Made by a program: the position numbers and the translations under genes
The notes under the pieces: generated by a model
Database searches by the model: none
Seen by the model: only the letters and a program-made list of their open reading frames with translations
What the model was told of the DNA's origin: nothing
Part shown: piece after piece, positions 9,500 through 20,086 of the stretch
How positions within the stretch are numbered: position 1 is the first letter of the stretch
Layout: each line of letters begins with the position of its first letter
NCBI GenBank assembly: GCA_034359265.1
Contig: CP136890.1
Coordinates: 37,139,001 to 37,203,000, forward strand
Length of the DNA: 64,000 nt
Source: Canna indica
Lineage: Eukaryota > Streptophyta > Magnoliopsida > Zingiberales > Cannaceae
Direction of reading: 5' to 3'

Positions 9500-10607
9500 G
9501 GCCAGGAGATGAGATGCAAATAATGGGTTCAGTGTGAAATTAGAGGGCGTTATAAGGTTTAAGAATCGGGTAGTGGTACCCGATATGGCCGAGGTTCACA
9601 GCCAGGTGCTGGAGATGTCTCATCGATCTATCTACACTATGCATTCGGGAGCCACGAAGATGTACCGAGATCTTAGACAGAACTATTAGTGAAAAGGCAT
9701 GAAAAGAGAGGTGGCTGAGTTCGTGTCTATGTGTCTGGTGTGTTAGCAGGTGAAGGCTGAGCATTTGAAGCCGACAGGGTTGTTCTAGAACTTCTGGGTA
9801 CTGGAGTGGAAATGGGAGAAGATAACCATGGATTACGTGACTGGGTTGCCAAAGTCTGTAAAAGGCAATGATTCTATCTGGGTAGTGGTGGATCGCCTAA
9901 CCAAGACTTCGCATTTTATACTGGTCAGGATGACCTTTTCAGCTGAGTAGTATGCGAGGTTATTCTTGGATCGAATTATCGCTTATCATGGTGTTTCAGT
10001 TATGATCATCTCAGATCGGGGTACTCAGTTCACAGCTTGTTTTTACTTGTCATTCTAGGAGGCCTTGGGCACTCAGGTTCGGTTCAGTACCATATTTTAC
10101 CCTCAGATAGATGATCAGTCACAGCGGACTATTCAGACGCTGGAGAATATGCTGAGGGCATGTTTCTTAGACCTAGAGGGCAGTTGGGAGAGGCACTTAC
10201 CTCTGATTGAGTTTGCCTATAATAACAGCTACCACAACAGTATTGGGATGGCCCCATTTGAGGTGTTGTATGGGCGGAGATGCAGGTCGCCTGTAGGCTG
10301 GTTTGAGGCAGGGGATTCCGTTATGATGGGACCTGATCTGGTGGAAGAGGCTATGGAAATAGTGAAGCAAATCAGAGAGAGGCTATTAGTAGCTCAAAGC
10401 CGCCAAAAGATGTATGCTGATGGAAAGGCCAAGGAGGTAGAGTTTGCTGAGGGGGACATGGTGTTCCTCAAGGTCTCCCCTATGAAAGGGGTGGTGAGGT
10501 TTGGTAAGAAAGGAAAGATAAGTCCTAGGTTCATTGGGCCGTTTCCTAATCTCAAGAGCAGGGGACCTGTGGTCTATGAGTTGGCCCTACCTCCTAGTAT
10601 GGACTGA
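9500..10607 (+). pseudogene. integrase (gypsy)
   Basis: The integrase zinc-binding region (SHRSIYTMHSGATKMYRDL, then CLVC) is followed by the catalytic core: ITMDYVTGLPKS with the first Asp, IISDRGTQFTA with the second, and TIQTLENMLRAC, where relatives have QSERTIQTLE, so the usual Glu lies in a changed stretch (QSQRTIQ). The catalytic Glu therefore appears to be Gln. Stops occur at about 9687-9692 (TAG TGA for a Trp pair), 9744, 9786, 9946 and 10057. The open tail 10065-10607 holds the C-terminal domain (YGRRCRSPVGWFE, GPFPNLKSRGPVVYEL). Confidence 0.87.
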
Positions 10608-10895
10608 GTACATCTAGTGTTTCATGTGTTTATGCTGAAGAAGTACATTCGGGATGAGTCCCATGTGATTGAGACTATCGCAGTGGAGGTGGATTCAGTA
10701 GTCTCTTATGAGGAGGGGCTAGTTGAGGTGATAGACCGGCAGATTCAGACGTTGAGGTCCAAGGAGATCCCCTTGGTTAAGGTCATATGGGAGCACCATT
10801 CCAACCAGGAGGCCACTTGGCAGGTGGAGCAGGATATGAGGGAGCGTTATCATTCATTGTTTGATGATGTGGTGAGTCCTTATTTTCTTTTCTGA
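10608..10895 (+). pseudogene. chromodomain-like pol tail (gypsy)
   Basis: In line with integrase after a TGA at 10605-10607 (CGA in many relatives), the next 92 codons read VFHVFMLKKYIRDESHVI, then VEVIDRQIQTLRSKEIPLVK, then WEHHSNQEATWQVEQDMRER. This is the chromodomain-like C-terminus typical of Tekay/Del chromoviruses, thought to direct integration to heterochromatin. It ends at TGA 10893, 32 bp before the 3' LTR. Confidence 0.85.
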
Positions 10896-10917
10896 AATTC
10901 AAGGAAGAATTTTCTTT

Positions 10918-10926
10918 GAGGGAGGA
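10918..10926 (+). promoter_or_regulatory. polypurine tract (gypsy)
   Basis: gagggagga lies one base before the 3' LTR start tgtaatatcc. This is the expected place for the plus-strand DNA primer of an LTR retrotransposon. Confidence 0.8.
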
Positions 10927-11254
10927 TTGTAATATCCTAGATATTTAAATTTATTATTTTTTCTCTTATGTGTGTTTGCCAGCCGAGTCGACTCATGGTC
11001 CGGAGCGAGGTTGCGAGCTCGGGTAAGTAGGATATGAATTTTAGGATTGGGTAGTTGAAATTATTTAATTTGATGTTGTGTGTGCATAATTGTTAATTAT
11101 GTTCTTGTGGGTGTATTTAATTAATTACTTGTGATTTATTAGAATATGTTTAATTAAATTAATTAAGTCTATTGGGTTAGCGGGTTTAGTTTTTGCTTAA
11201 GGTGGATGCAGGTTTTGGATTAAGGTGTTTAAGGGATTAGGGTTGAGGAGGAAG

Positions 11255-11261
11255 TATAAAA
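11255..11261 (+). promoter_or_regulatory. TATA box in gypsy 3' LTR
   Basis: tataaaa followed by cccc, about 330 bp into the LTR. The matching place in the 5' LTR is tacaaaa. If used, transcription would start near 11285 and read through the hairpin array. Confidence 0.6.
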
Positions 11262-12524
11262 CCCCCTCCTCATGGATTGTGGCTCCTACTTTGGAGCCAC
11301 CCAAAGAATTGAGAAAGGGAGCTAGCTGCCAAACCAAGCCAAGCCGTCAGACCCCTTTCCCTTTTCTCCTTGGAGCCGCCGCCACCCTGAGCCAAGCCGA
11401 GCCACCTGCTTTCTCTTCCTCTTCCTCTTCCTCTCCTCCTTCCTTTCCTTCGGGATTTTACCCTCTCTCTTCGGGATTTTAATCGGATTCTTGAAGTCGT
11501 TCTTGACAGCTTGGTATTTATGCTTTGTTCTTGATTTATTCTTCGAGTTCTTGCTGTGATTCTCAGAATTTGTGCTTGGGAAGACCCGAATCTCTCCCCT
11601 AGGGCATACCTAGGGGTGTTCGGCCAAGGGGGAAATCGGGGTCGCCCTCAAGGTGTTCGGTGAAAAACCTGAATGAGTTTTCTTGTTTCCTTGATATGCA
11701 AATCTTGATCTATTCTTCTAATTTGGGTTCTTGATTTGTGGATTGCATGCTTAGAATTAAATCTGGGATTTTTTGGCAGAAATCATGTGGTAGGATTAAG
11801 ATCTTGATATTGATGCCATAGGGATTCTTGAGAAGGGAGTTCTTGATCTTAATGCTTGCTTCTTGATTTAAGTGTTGTGGGTTCTTGTTAATCTTGATTA
11901 AAAGCATAATTTCTGTGAATTAAATCTTGATATTAGTATTATGTCCTAATGATAATTTAGGGATTAATTTCTATTAATTGTCGAAATTTATTTCATAGTA
12001 TGCTGAAAATTGTATATTGCTGGAATTTTATGATGAGATGATGAATCAGTGCTGATTTTAGTTTGTTTGATGTGGTGTGTGTGTTTTTGCGAATATAGTC
12101 GTGTAACCTATCGTTTCAACCAGAAAATATAGTTTGGAAACATAGGACACACTTTGGAGACTAGATTCGGGTTAGATTCATCAATACAGGGCAGAACAGT
12201 AAGCTAAAATAAAACCCTAATCTTGGTGATCTAAATTTTAATTGCATAATTAAAATTTGGTTAAGGGTTAGCATAATCTGTTACAAACCAATTTATAAAG
12301 TATGCATGAAATAAAATCATACGGGTTCATGACATTACGGGTGTAGGAGTTGGGTCGGGTTTTAGAGTGTTGAGACACTTTCAATAGGATCACCCCTAAG
12401 ACACCATAGGGGAGTCATGACTTAGGTCATGGTGTGCCATATCTTTATGAATGGCGGAGAGGCTCGTAGAGGTGCTGGATTGCGGGCTGAGCCCAGGAGA
12501 TAGGATGGCAAATTCCCAACCTGC

Positions 12525-12801
12525 AGAACAAGTTCGGATGGTCTTTCCCGATTGTTCTGGTTCAACCTCGTGCGATAAGTTCGGAGGACCTACCCAATTA
12601 TCCCCGTGGTGGAGTTAAGGAATATGTTTGGAGGGTCTTTCCCGATTACTTCTATGATATCTTAAAGGGGCAAGTTCGGATGGGCGAATCCCGATTGTCC
12701 CTACCCGTCTCGTCGAGCAAGTTCGGAGGGCCTTTCCCGATTGCTCCCGAGTTTTTGTATACTAGGATAAGTTCGGAGGGCCTTCCCGATTATCCTAGTA
12801 T
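12525..12801. repeat. array of six hairpin units in gypsy 3' LTR
   Basis: Same design as the 5' LTR array. AGAACAA/TTGTTCT (12525, 12552); GATAA/TTATC (12574, 12598); a mismatched hybrid unit at about 12615-12656; GGGGCAA/TTGTCCC with one G-T (12667, 12695); GAGCAA/TTGCTC (12715, 12741); ATACTAGGATAA/TTATCCTAGTAT, 12 perfect pairs (12759, 12790). Inside the arms, TCGGA pairs with TCCCGA allowing one bulge. Confidence 0.9.
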
Positions 12802-13454
12802 GTGTTGTTGCCTTAGAGCATGACAGGCTTAGGCTTGTTATTCTTCACGGTATGGGTGTTGGTTGCCTTCGGGCGGGTAATGGCCAATTGGCCTGTTAGC
12901 TAGTCACACCTTCGTGACTTACGTCCTGTAGAGATAGATGTTATTCCTCCTTATCTCTGTGCTGTTTATTGTGGGGGTTGGTAGAATCGATCACTGAGAT
13001 CTTTGAACTCATCCGTTGTCGTTTGATTTCATTTTTGCAGAGCTTGACCGGTGAGGTAGGTCGGATGCACTTGGCGCCACTGGAGGGTAGAGGAGCCGCA
13101 TGATCTTATAGCAATCCTAGTTAGGATCGTAGTTGAGTTCTTTGGTAGTAGTCATGCACTTATATTAGCTTGATTTGGAGTTGTAGCCCTAAGGGCATTT
13201 ATGTCATTTATTTCAGGTCTTATTGTATTTGAACTTTTTAACTGCTGAACTTAAAATGTTTTTCCGTACTTTTGTTTCATTTGAGCTACTTGAATTAAAC
13301 TTTGTTTTGATTCGCTTTTCATTAAAATAAAACTTGTTATTTCTTTTCGCTATATTATTTGATTGAGTTGGCATGTGCATGGTTTAGGCCGCGGGGTAAT
13401 AGGCACATATACCCTGGTCGATCATGTGGCCCTGAGTTGGGGCGTGACACCCTA

Positions 13455-14747
13455 CAATTCTCCGAATACACATATCATTTGGTATCAGAGAACAAGGGAG
13501 ATATAAGCCAAAATTTAAAAATGAATAATGACTAAAATAAATAAACTAAGTGCAATATAAATTACTATGTTCCCAAATTGTCCAATTAGGGACAATTCAA
13601 GGATTGTACATCGTATAAAAGATCATTTACTTCGTTTACAAAAACATACAACCTCCGAAAGGATCTAAGGTTTTGCAAAATTAAAACTTGACTCGTCAAT
13701 GCATACGTGAAACATATCAACTCGTCTTGATTTTTTTCTAAATTTGTGGATGCCGGTGCGAGTCCACAGTGGACGATTTGGGCCTAGTCCACCGTGGACA
13801 ATTTGGGCGCGAGTCCACTGTGGACGATTCCGGTGCGAGTCCACAGTGGACGATTCCATTAATACTAATTAATTAATATTAACTAATTTCATTAAACTAA
13901 TCAACAATAACATTAAATAACCTAAAAATAATTAAACCCTAATCAACATTAACCATTGATTAACATTAACCAAACTAATTAACATTAACCAAACTAATTA
14001 CCTAATTAACAATTAATTTCCAATAATTAACAATAAAAAATTAAAAAAATAATAGGGTTTAATTAAATCCTGATCAAATAGTGATTACCCTAATCACAGT
14101 TGCATTGGGGCCGATGGTAATCGGCCCCAAATCATGGCGCCGGCGTGTTGATGCTGGCACAGAGAGGGTCGGATCTACGCTGGCGCGAAGAGGGCAAGGA
14201 GAGGGATGGAGATGGGGAAAGGAGGAGATTCTTACCGGCAGGGAGAGGGACACCGATGGTGACTAACGACGGCGGCAATAGGTGACAGCGGCGGGAGTAG
14301 AGAAGAAAGAGGAAGGGTCGAGCGCGAACGCAAATAAAAAGGATTTTCACCGACGGCTCGCCAGTCGTCGGAAAACCGTAGATTCGTAATTTTAATATCA
14401 TCGATGGATGGCTCTCTCTAAGTCGTCGGTGAAGAGTGTTTTATTTTCACACTGCGTTCGCACCATTAATTAATAAGTGTCGGCCACTTCTAGCTGTGGC
14501 TAATGACTTATTAATATCACCAATGGCTCTCGTGCCCTCGCTAAGCCGTGGCTAATAAATTATTTTATTTTGTGCCCCGTGCGCGCCATCAACTATGAGC
14601 GACGACCCTAGGCGGCTGTATGCGAGCCGCAGCTGATTTGGTTACATCAGGAACGACCGCTGCGGCCTTCGTAAAACAGTGAATAATTCTAACGGCCGAG
14701 GCGGCCGTCGGTGATTCCCATGGCTGAGGTGGTATATTCTAGTAGTG
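13455..14747 (-). other. 5' leader and terminal region of CACTA-A
   Basis: Non-coding. 13455-13720 matches CACTA-B leader 35130-35370 in reverse complement (for example gatcatttacttcg against cgaagtagatgatc-like sequence). 13755-13860 has four spaced palindromes. 13860-14100 is AT-rich (tta/aacctaat runs). 14100-14736 is a GC-rich subterminal region with repeated motifs such as gtcgtcgg and ggccgtcgg. The TIR is at 14737-14747. Open frames on either strand here look like chance. Confidence 0.75.
13762..13851. repeat. four GTCCAC-N-GTGGAC palindromes at 25-26 bp spacing
   Basis: GTCCACAGTGGAC (13762), GTCCACCGTGGAC (13787), GTCCACTGTGGAC (13813) and GTCCACAGTGGAC (13839). Arms are invariant while the centre base varies. 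Spacers resemble each other (gatttgggc, gattccggtgcga). They lie in the leader between TIR and transposase. Confidence 0.9.
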
Positions 14748-16210
14748 GAAGTTGGGGAGGAAGATGTACTCGATGATGATGATGGGGAAGAAGAAAGAGA
14801 GGTTGGGTTCCTTGTTTGAAAACTGAACTATCAGGTGATTTAGATGATTTCCATATTGTCTTAAATTTTTCTTTTATTAATTAGGTAGATGTCCAAGTGG
14901 TCTTTTTGTTCTCAATAACAATCTTTATTTCATGACCTCATTTTTTATTATTTAAATACATTTTTATTAAATAGATACCTTTTGTTTGCTTGGTTTAGTC
15001 ATGCTATACACCTATTTAACTTTTACCAAAAACAATGATTTAGTTAGTTGATACTTTCAGAATAATCCATCTTCAGACTGCAAGTTGTGAAAACTAATAC
15101 AAGTAATTTTCACTTCAAAGAGTACACTACCAAGCCTGTTGGAGTTCAACAATAAATGACTATGTTTTAAATCAGCTTGAGATGAAGTCATCATCAGCTG
15201 GGACTGGACTCTTTCACAAGAATAAAAATTTTGGTAGTTGTGGACAGAAAGGTCTGTGATCAAATATCTAGGGGAACGTTGGAATATTTGTTTGAGAAAC
15301 TTGAGTAAGCTCTCTGGTATGTTGTAGTTGCTTGATGATGGTCTTCTTTCTAGAGTTCTTTAAAATTAGCTTTAATTCTTATATTTTTGTTAAAATTCCT
15401 GTTATAGTTCCTTTTGATCAATCAGCATAATGTGAGTAATTATCAGAGAAAATTTCAGCTTCTAAGTTACTATTATATTGAAATTTAAGTAACTATTATA
15501 CTAAAATTTCAGCTTCTAAGTAACTATTATACTAAAATTTTAGCTTCTAACTTGTTATCATTTACCTAAGATCTTTTATTCAATTTTTTTTTTGTTTTTA
15601 CATGCAAGTATAAAAAGGATGAAGTGCTCGACGAACCCGTTGCTTGTTGCTACTTCGTACCCCTACCGCTGCTGCTCGACGAACCCATAATGTGTCATCT
15701 CCGTGCATTGCTCTGTGCGCCTGCCGTTTGGATTCAAACGAAGGTTGAAAGTATGGTTTCACTTTTGTATGGTTTCTGATTTAAGTGTATGGTTTTAGTC
15801 ACTTATGTATGGTTTGAGTGTATACTTTTTTCATTTCACTTCTATATGGTTTTGTTACATTGCTTTTCTAGTTCTCATTCTTGATCACACAAATCCCTAT
15901 GCAAATTGTTATTGGTCTTCTATTTAAAGGCTTGCCCAATCAACCTGCTAAAAGGGGGATTGTTGATTGGGTAAATTCCTATGCAAACTGTTATTCTGAA
16001 TCAGCGTAATTGATTTTGTAGGTTGCATGTGGCCTGCTCTGAGCTAGTTGGTGGTTATTTGGTAAAGGTCATTATCCTGAGCTTATTGAGATTGTTTTGA
16101 GACTGATTGATCTCTTGATATGTTGTTTAATCTTATACTTATGGTTAGACTGCTTAGTAGCTGATACTAATGGAATAAGACACTCACTGCTTAGACTGCT
16201 TAGTAGCTGA
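14748..16210. other. intergenic AT-rich DNA
   Basis: No convincing gene. The first 69 bases form an open, strongly acidic stretch (EVGEEDVLDDDDGEEERE...) ending at TGA 14817-14819, directly abutting the CACTA-A end, which could be the tail of a gene the transposon hit. 15460-15550 has three imperfect copies of a 35-40 bp unit containing cttctaagtaactattatact. 15620-15690 repeats gctcgacgaaccc twice. 16140-16210 repeats gactgcttagtagctga. Confidence 0.5.
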
Positions 16211-17995
16211 TGTTGGGTGAAATGGCACACTAGAAGGGGGGTGAATAGTGTGTTTACTAATCCTTTCGCCTAATTTCGGTTTTAATCATTTAGTCAATTA
16301 CTTAGGCAATTAATAAATTGAATAACAAGCGGAAGCAAAGTAAATATGCTAATTAAGCAAACGCAAGAGGAAGCAATGCAAACACGGTGATTTATAATGG
16401 TTCGGCCCCAATGCCTACTCCACTACCTAAGTACCCCGCTTAGGATTTCCAAACTAAGTTTACTAGATTAAATAGTTTCCCTTACACAAAGGACTTTGAC
16501 TCGAAGAGTCTCACTCTCAACCTAAGGCACTTCCACACCCGGAAGTCTCCGCCTTCTTATTGAGAGCACTCTTCCACCACAACCCTAAGGGACAACTCAA
16601 CTAATCCTAGTAAACTATATTTACAACGGTGGAATTAAGCCTTAACACTAAGGCAACCACCAACCAAATCAAACCTAGCAATCTAGGTTTACACACTTGA
16701 TGTACAATTAAAATAAACAACAAAATATAATAACAGTTGGAGCAATAAATTAATCAAGCTATACTTACCTCCAAAAGACACTCTCTAGTCCTTTTGATGT
16801 CTTGAGATGATGAATCGATAAATCTTGAAGGCTAAATCAAGGTGTTATCCTGGAAACTAGGGATTGCAGAGGGATGGCTCAAGAAATGCTTTAGAGTTGA
16901 TCAATGATGGCTCAATGAAGGTTAAGAGTGATCAAAAGTTATTTACGGAAGACTAGGTTTGGGTATTTATAACCCTGCAACGGAAACAGCGCGTCAACGG
17001 GCGAAAAACTAGTCATTTTCGTCGTTCGGTCGCATGTCGGTCGATCATCGGTCGACAGACCAATCGACCGCCCGAGCGACCGCTGGCTCAATCTCTTTGT
17101 GGGGTCGACCGCCTGATATGATTCATGCAATCCGCAATTCGGTCGACTGATCGATCGACCGACGCAAGTTGCGACTTCAGCGATCTGCAGTTCGGTCGAT
17201 CGATGCACCCTTTGCCAAATTTTAGCACACTTCGGTCGACCGACCGGTCGACCGAATTGCCTATTGCCAGTTTTTGGCAGCATTCGATCGACCGACCGGT
17301 CGAACCTGGACTGGGCTGGGCAGTTTGGTTCTGTTTGTTCATTTTCTGATTCTGTCTTCACTTAGTCTACTTATATAATATTTATTAACTTCAATTTAAT
17401 AATTTTAAAACATAAATATTATATAAGTATTACACCTCATTTGGATTCAATAAAAATATCTAAAAAATTAAAATTCTTAAAAATCAAAATCTAGTTTTTG
17501 GGATCTAGTACAAATTTTCCGAAAACAAAACTTTTCTAATTTTTCAGGTCAAATAAGGGTAGGATAAAGACTTCCAAAAAATCCCTAAAAATACCTCGTT
17601 ATCTAATTTTAACCCAATGAACAATTATCGCCATTTATTATGTCAAGAAACTATCTAGGTCATATAGCCCTCCAAGGAGCTCCTAGGCTTAGTGAATTCA
17701 GGGCGGTTTCCGAGTTTTCATATTTTAGGATTAGGGATTGGTTTTAGGGTTCTTTGCATCATAAAGAGGATTTACAACATATCTAGACACCCTAAACCTA
17801 AACTCCAACTTCTTGAAGAGTTCGAGCACATCGACCAACATCCTTCCGATTTTCTGATTTCTCTGATTTTTTCGATCATGGACGTCGTGCGCTAATCGAT
17901 ATGGAACTTGAAAGATTTCTCAATAAAATATTAGTTCCATGTTTGTTATCATCAAAACCGAGATTAAGACCAAGGTTGAAAACCTTAAGCCAATA
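16211..17995 (-). mobile_element. solo LTR, SIRE-like
   Basis: Plus-strand ends are tgttgggtgaaatggc and aaccttaagccaata, flanked by identical gctga at 16206-16210 and 17996-18000 (5 bp TSD). No internal region. About 1.79 kb, homologous to the nested solo LTR at 24111-25816 (opposite orientation) and more distantly to the copia-A and copia-C LTRs. The terminal CA of the consensus is TA here on one side. It has a TATA box (16964-16971, minus) and a palindrome array. It arises by recombination between the two LTRs of a full element. Confidence 0.92.
17018..17312. repeat. GGTCGACC palindrome array in solo LTR
   Basis: About seven inverted-repeat units, the clearest being TCGGTCGACCG followed by ACCGGTCGACCGA at 17231-17255 and its neighbour at 17284-17304. 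The same spacer type (ttgcctattgccag) and the same position upstream of TATA as in the other SIRE-like LTRs. Confidence 0.85.
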
Positions 17996-18753
17996 GCTGA
18001 TACTAATGGTTTCAGAATTATAGATGAACGAGTTTAAGCTTCACTAGTTTCCAAAATTATAGCTGAATTGGTTTAACCTTCACTGGTTTAACCTTTACTG
18101 GTTTCTAGAATTATTGTTTTATTTTTTTATTGCTAAATTCTATAATATGTTTAATCTTCACTGGTTTTAGAATTGCGGTTTCAGAATTGCAAACATCCTC
18201 TTGAGATAACTTGGAGAAGTGACAACAGTTTGGAAGACCACTGACTGAAACCAACTAACTTAAGGTTGGTAGGATTCTTCTGTTTAATGAATTACTTTTG
18301 CATTTGAGTCATTTTATTCAATATCTTTGGTGGAAAAATAATATTCTTGCACAAGTCAGATTCTTGGACATATTGTTTGTAATATCATATTGTTCAGATA
18401 ATCATTGAAATAAGTTATATCTGTGGATTATCAATGTTTTGTTCGGTGTAGGACGAACAAAAAAGAAATGTAAATTTTCAGCTGAGTATATCTATGAATT
18501 ATCAATGTTCAGTTTAGTTATTTCTAATTACCGTTTTTATATTAAACTATGGCTATTAGTAGCTTGGCCCCTTCTTGCCCTTACATGAACCACTTGCTAT
18601 GATTTCTCCATGTCGTACTGTCATGTAGATTGCCAGACATTGATGATGTGGAGTAATCTGTCATGGAAATTTCAACTTCAAATGATCCTACGATAGTGTT
18701 TCTTCTTGGCTGCCACCAGCTTTTGTCTTTAATTTTCCATCAACCTATGCATG

Positions 18754-18880
18754 ATAAATTCTATATCATAATATATACTTCATGCATGTTAATTTAGCAT
18801 TTCCAATACTTTATGCATGATTAATTCTATATATATACCTCCTCATAAATTCTATATCATAATATATACTTCATGCATGT
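18754..18880. repeat. direct repeat, 35 bp, separated by about 55 bp
   Basis: ataaattctatatcataata followed by tatacttcatgcatgt occurs at 18754-18789 and again at 18845-18880. An AT-rich palindromic stretch (tatatata) lies between. Confidence 0.75.
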
Positions 18881-19139
18881 ATGTGCTTTATGCTGGGGTT
18901 GCTGGAAATTAAACATTAGTGGAGTTAGAAAAAAATATCATGTTTTCATTTACTCATACTATAGAAAAAAGAATATGTGCTTTTATCTAAGATTGACTAC
19001 TTGATTTATTCAATCTTCGAGTTGTTCCTCATTTTTTTGAGAATAATCGTTTTCATTGTCAACAGTTATCTGCATCTCGGTTGATAGTGTGTTTTCTTTA
19101 TGGATCAATGTTCTATGATTTATTTGGTTCTAATATCAG

Positions 19140-19256
19140 TGTTCATCCAAGTGAATCAATTGGTATTTATTTGGTTCTACTACCCGTGTGGAACAATGAT
19201 CCAAGTGAATCAACTGTTATTTATTTGGTTCTACTATCTTCTCCAAGTGAATCAAT
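19140..19256. repeat. three imperfect tandem units of about 55 bp
   Basis: ccaagtgaatcaa followed by a ttatttggttctacta phrase recurs at about 19147, 19201 and 19236 (last unit partial). The open frames over it simply reflect this repetition. Confidence 0.7.
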
Positions 19257-19415
19257 TTATGTACAATTTATGTAATGTCAACATACACAATGCAACTTAA
19301 GGAAATAGATTTCTTCAGTATCCTACAATCTATCATAGTACAAGTGTGGATAATATCTTAATACAGGTGTGGTTCATCTATCACAGCACAATGTTCCCTA
19401 CAATATATAATTATT

Positions 19416-19598
19416 GGGTAAATTACACTGACCCCCCTCTATTTGTCCAGGTTACAATCACCTCCTCTGAGTAATCTTTTTAGGGAAGGTTTGTGTAATC
19501 TTTTACAAAACTCAGGGGGGTTACAAGATAAAATTACAAATAGAGGGGAGGTGAGTGTAATTTCACTAAACCTCATGGGAGATCAGTGTAATTTACCC
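19416..19598. mobile_element. MITE with 9 bp target duplication, MULE-like
   Basis: 183 bp element with perfect 16 bp terminal inverted repeats, GGGTAAATTACACTGA at the left and TCAGTGTAATTTACCC at the right. The interior is largely self-complementary (ccccctctatttgt against acaaatagagggg). Identical 9 bp ataattatt flanks both sides (19407-19415 and 19599-19607). A 9 bp TSD is the Mutator-superfamily signature. It has no coding capacity. Confidence 0.92.
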
Positions 19599-20086
19599 AT
19601 AATTATTTGAGTTCTTTAGTTCTTTTTTTTCCAGTTCTTTCTTTTATTTTCAGTACAGATTTTAGTTCTTTTTATGTTGATCTTATCAGGTTTATTAATA
19701 TCTTATAACATTTATATGTAGGTATACAAAGGATGAAAAGTTTTGGTGTAAAGATATACTTTTTAGCAAAAAAGAATAAGCGATATGTATTTAGTTTTGA
19801 AATCAGGATATGTCATTTTGAAATCAGGATATGTACTTGGTGAATTTTGTAATCAATTGAAATCAGCGATATGTATTTTGAAATCATGATCTACTAACAC
19901 ACTACACTATGTATTTTGAAATTAGTTCTGAATTTATTTAAATGTATCATTATTGAGAGTATCTATGTTGAGTATATATGTATTAGTACTTGAGTAAATA
20001 TGTTGAGATGTAAATACAAGGTTTCAAGAATTTAAATATGTATTAGTACAAATGCATGAAATCAGGTGTATAAATGTATGAAATCT

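Larger units (their letters stand above)
5236..13449 (+). mobile_element. Ty3/gypsy element, Tekay/Del-like, gag-protease deleted
   Basis: Two direct LTRs (5236-7959 and 10928-13449) flank reverse transcriptase, RNase H, integrase and a chromodomain-like tail, which is Ty3/gypsy order. The order, the long LTRs and the chromodomain-like C-terminus suggest the Tekay/Del clade of chromoviruses. The internal region is only about 3 kb: pol begins within about 20 bp of the LTR end, so the primer-binding site, gag and protease are missing. Many stops make it non-autonomous. A perfect 5 bp TSD shows it inserted as a unit. Confidence 0.93.
10928..13449 (+). repeat. 3' LTR of gypsy element
   Basis: About 2.52 kb, TGTAATATCC...GCGTGACA, directly followed by the TSD copy cccta. 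It differs from the 5' LTR by many substitutions and several indels, so the insertion is old. It retains a TATA motif (tataaaa, 11255-11261) and a six-unit hairpin array (12525-12801) that lacks a different unit from the 5' LTR. Confidence 0.92.
4677..14747 (-). mobile_element. CACTA-A: En/Spm transposon, 5' part, with nested gypsy and copia
   Basis: The right end reads ttctagtagtg, the reverse complement of CACTACTAGAA, at 14737-14747 and is followed by gaa (possible 3 bp TSD). Working inward on the minus strand, the leader matches CACTA-B 34980-35330, then comes the transposase-associated domain at 4712-5070. Gypsy 5236-13449 and copia-A (at 4676) interrupt it. Removing them gives continuous homology with CACTA-B. 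The rest, including the other TIR, lies outside the window to the left of copia-A. Confidence 0.88.
17996..19415. other. intergenic AT-rich DNA
   Basis: No gene seen. It contains two direct repeats listed separately and several copies of a cactggttta phrase around 18045-18170. 19060-19400 is also free of convincing coding signal. Confidence 0.5.
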
